From contig JAAYCW010000034.1 of assembly GCA_012729575.1 (NCBI GenBank), forward strand, positions 1 to 48,554: a stretch of 48,554 nt of DNA. Reading direction: 5' to 3'. The DNA comes from Actinomycetota bacterium (GTDB lineage Bacteria > Actinomycetota > Thermoleophilia > RBG-16-64-13). The position numbers and the translations under genes are program-made. Below the pieces are notes generated by a model. The model ran no database searches and was not told the origin of the DNA. It saw only the letters and a list, made by a program, of their open reading frames with translations. Below, in pieces: positions 46,359-48,554 of the stretch (the stretch's first letter is position 1; each line of letters opens with the position of its first letter).

Positions 46359-46619
46359 GGATGAGACCCACCTATGGTCGAAGTGCCGGACCCTGATTCT
46401 ATCGGAAAAGCGACCGCCAGGCAGCGGGGTGACTGTGAGCTGGATAGGCTCGAGTGAGTATCGCCATGTGGTTCACACTCCGGCGCCTTGTACCGGGGGA
46501 TTCGTGTGCGTTAGGCTGTTGTAGCATGTTTCGAGTCACATGGCCGGCGATCCTGAGGCCCGATCGAGCAGCGCGGACACGACTGACGATTCTGGCCCGG
46601 GCGGACAAGGAGAAGGTGG

Positions 46620-47912
46620 ATGCGAATCGACGTACCCTGGGGCACGGGGACGACCTCTGTTGAGTTGGATGCCGAACGGGTTACGGGCGTATTGGGGGCG
46701 AATGTCGCGACGGCCGACGATCCCGAGGAGATCTTGCGAGTGGCCATCTCGCGGCCGGAAAGTGATATGCGGAGCTTCCTGGCTCGGGCGGCCTCTCCCC
46801 TTGTTGTGGTGGTCAACGACGCGACCCGCCCTACGCCGTCGGCCGACGTTCTTCGCGTATTACGCGCCGATCTTGAGGAGTGGCTTGAACCCCCGGGTAG
46901 GGAGTTGGCCTTCGTCATAGCCACCGGGACTCATCGAGCCGCACTCCCTGAGGAGATCGATCGCATCTTTGGCAAAGAGTTCGTCGATGCCCACGCCGGA
47001 CGGATCTTCTCGCACGATTCCAAGGACAAGACACGGTTGGTGCATCTGGGGCCGACAAAGCGCGGGGTCCAGGTGTGGGTGAACCGGCTCCTGGCGGATG
47101 CCCGCAGCGTGCTGCTCATCAACTCCGTGGAGCCGCACTACTTCGCGGGTTACACGGGGGGACGTAAGTCGCTCTTTCCGGGATTGGCCGGCTATGAGAC
47201 AGTGTGGGCCAATCACAGCCTGTCAATGGAGGCCGGGTCGGAACTCCTCGCCCTGAGTGGCAATCCGGTCCACGAGGATCTCCAGGATGAGCTCGCTCTC
47301 GGTGTTCGGGGCAAGAGCGTCTACTCTATACAGCTCGTGCTCGATAAGGACCACCGGGTGGGCTTCGCGGCCGCGGGCGGGTTGGACGATACGTTCGGTC
47401 GGGCCGTGGCGGTGGCGGACAAACAGTTCGTCCTTGAGATCGACCGTCGTGTCGACTTGGTGGTGGCGGTCGCTCCTCATCCCATGGACTGCAATCTCTA
47501 TCAGACCAACAAGGCCATCCAGAGTGGAGCTTTGGCCGTCAGCGACGGGGGCATACTGATCGTGGTTTCTGAATGCCCGTTCGGTCTGGGGGAGAACCAG
47601 ACTCTCTTCGATATGCTGGCGGCAGCGGACTCGCCCGCTGAGGCGCTTGAGCGGGCCAAACGGCAGGAGTACATCTTGGGAGTCCAACAGGCGGCTCGGA
47701 TCGCCACCATCCTCGAACGGGCCGAGATCTGGACTGTCAGCACGCTTAGAGATGAGGATGTGCGGGCCATGTTCATGACGCCCTACCGCGACCTGCAAAT
47801 CGCCGTGGACCGGGCCCTGCAGCAGAAGGGACCGGAGGCGCAAGTCCTGTTCCTTACAGAGGCGAGCATCACTGTACCTCGGGTGAGGGAGGACCGTCAG
47901 CAGGACACCTGA
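46620..47912 (+). CDS. LarA-family (nickel-pincer lactate racemase-like, DUF2088) protein
   Basis: VVVVNDATRPTPSADVLRVL; VIATGTHRAALPEE; HYFAGYTGGRKSLFPGLAGYETVWANHSLSM. Confidence 0.87.
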   Translation: MRIDVPWGTGTTSVELDAERVTGVLGANVATADDPEEILRVAISRPESDMRSFLARAASPLVVVVNDATRPTPSADVLRVLRADLEEWLEPPGRELAFVIATGTHRAALPEEIDRIFGKEFVDAHAGRIFSHDSKDKTRLVHLGPTKRGVQVWVNRLLADARSVLLINSVEPHYFAGYTGGRKSLFPGLAGYETVWANHSLSMEAGSELLALSGNPVHEDLQDELALGVRGKSVYSIQLVLDKDHRVGFAAAGGLDDTFGRAVAVADKQFVLEIDRRVDLVVAVAPHPMDCNLYQTNKAIQSGALAVSDGGILIVVSECPFGLGENQTLFDMLAAADSPAEALERAKRQEYILGVQQAARIATILERAEIWTVSTLRDEDVRAMFMTPYRDLQIAVDRALQQKGPEAQVLFLTEASITVPRVREDRQQDT

Positions 47913-47918
47913 GCTGGT

Positions 47919-48341
47919 TCAGTCCTCAACGATGCGGAACGTCGCGTGGATGGAAGTCCCCGGTCTGAGCATGGCCCAAACCGGGCATAACTGCGTTTCA
48001 GCCAGCTTCAGGGCCTGATCCACTCGCTCCCGGTCGATGCCCGACCCTCGCAACTCGAACTCCAAGTGGATGTCGGTGATGACCGTCGGATGCTCGTCGC
48101 GACGCTGTCCCTTGGCCTCAACGGTGAGACCGGCGAGCGGCAACCGCATGTGTTCCAACACCAGCGAGACGGTGCTTCCGGCGCAGACGGCTAGGCTGGC
48201 CAGCAGCATCTGGAGCGGTGTGGGCCCGAGGGTAGCTTCCTCATTCAGCGGGTAGTCGAGGCAGACGGTGTGTTCTCCGGCGTTGGCCGTGAAGCACATC
48301 CCTTCTGCGCGCACGGCGGTTACGGACAGCTCTTGCGGCAC
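47919..48341 (-). CDS. OsmC-family protein
   Basis: LNEEATLGPTPLQMLLASLAVCAGSTVSLVLEHMRLPLAGLTVEAKGQRRDEHPTVITDIHLEFELRG. Confidence 0.88.
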   Translation of the reverse strand: MPQELSVTAVRAEGMCFTANAGEHTVCLDYPLNEEATLGPTPLQMLLASLAVCAGSTVSLVLEHMRLPLAGLTVEAKGQRRDEHPTVITDIHLEFELRGSGIDRERVDQALKLAETQLCPVWAMLRPGTSIHATFRIVED

Positions 48342-48513
48342 GGAAGTCCTCCTGTAAGAAGCGAAAGGCGGTAGCCCATCAGCGCAGATAACGGCACTGT
48401 ACCATCCTCTCCGACGCCGGATAATCCGATGCGATGTAGGGCTTTCTGTGCATTGAAAAGGACCTGGCCTTTGGGTATCATCCGTGTTCGCCTCCGCGCG
48501 GGGTTTCGCGTGT

Positions 48514-48554
<41 letters not shown>

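Overview
The window looks like a chromosomal segment from a high-GC anaerobic bacterium, possibly an actinobacterial lineage, although taxonomy cannot be proven here. I see no mobile element, CRISPR array or rRNA. A partial tRNA-Tyr sits at the right edge. The most striking content is at 22.9-45.5 kb, which reads as an anaerobic polyhydroxybenzene (pyrogallol/phloroglucinol-type) catabolic island. It contains two paralogous pairs resembling pyrogallol-phloroglucinol transhydroxylase: a Mo-bisPGD large subunit plus a 4Fe-4S small subunit with a C-terminal transthyretin/Cna-B-like domain. It also contains a 3-hydroxyacyl-CoA-dehydrogenase-like enzyme, a BKACE (beta-keto acid cleavage) enzyme, two SDRs, an MBL-fold hydrolase, an acetyl-CoA acetyltransferase, two paralogous IclR regulators, an AOR-family oxidoreductase with an atypical Fe-S motif, a MoaD/ThiS-like protein and a PsrABC/NrfD-type Mo oxidoreductase operon. 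Upstream (16.5-21.2 kb) lie an ADP-forming acyl-CoA synthetase and indolepyruvate:ferredoxin oxidoreductase iorAB. A second highlight at 3.7-8.9 kb is an 840-aa protein with five tandem cNMP-binding-like domains, four of them at an exact 450-nt spacing, directly upstream of an NfnAB-like electron-bifurcating transhydrogenase. The large subunit of that transhydrogenase carries an extra N-terminal Cys-rich domain. Other loci include arsM/arsR, a cell-wall-binding-repeat protein with a zinc ribbon, a B12-binding/ABC transporter operon, LarA and OsmC. All assignments come from reading the sequence and from family knowledge. No database search was run.
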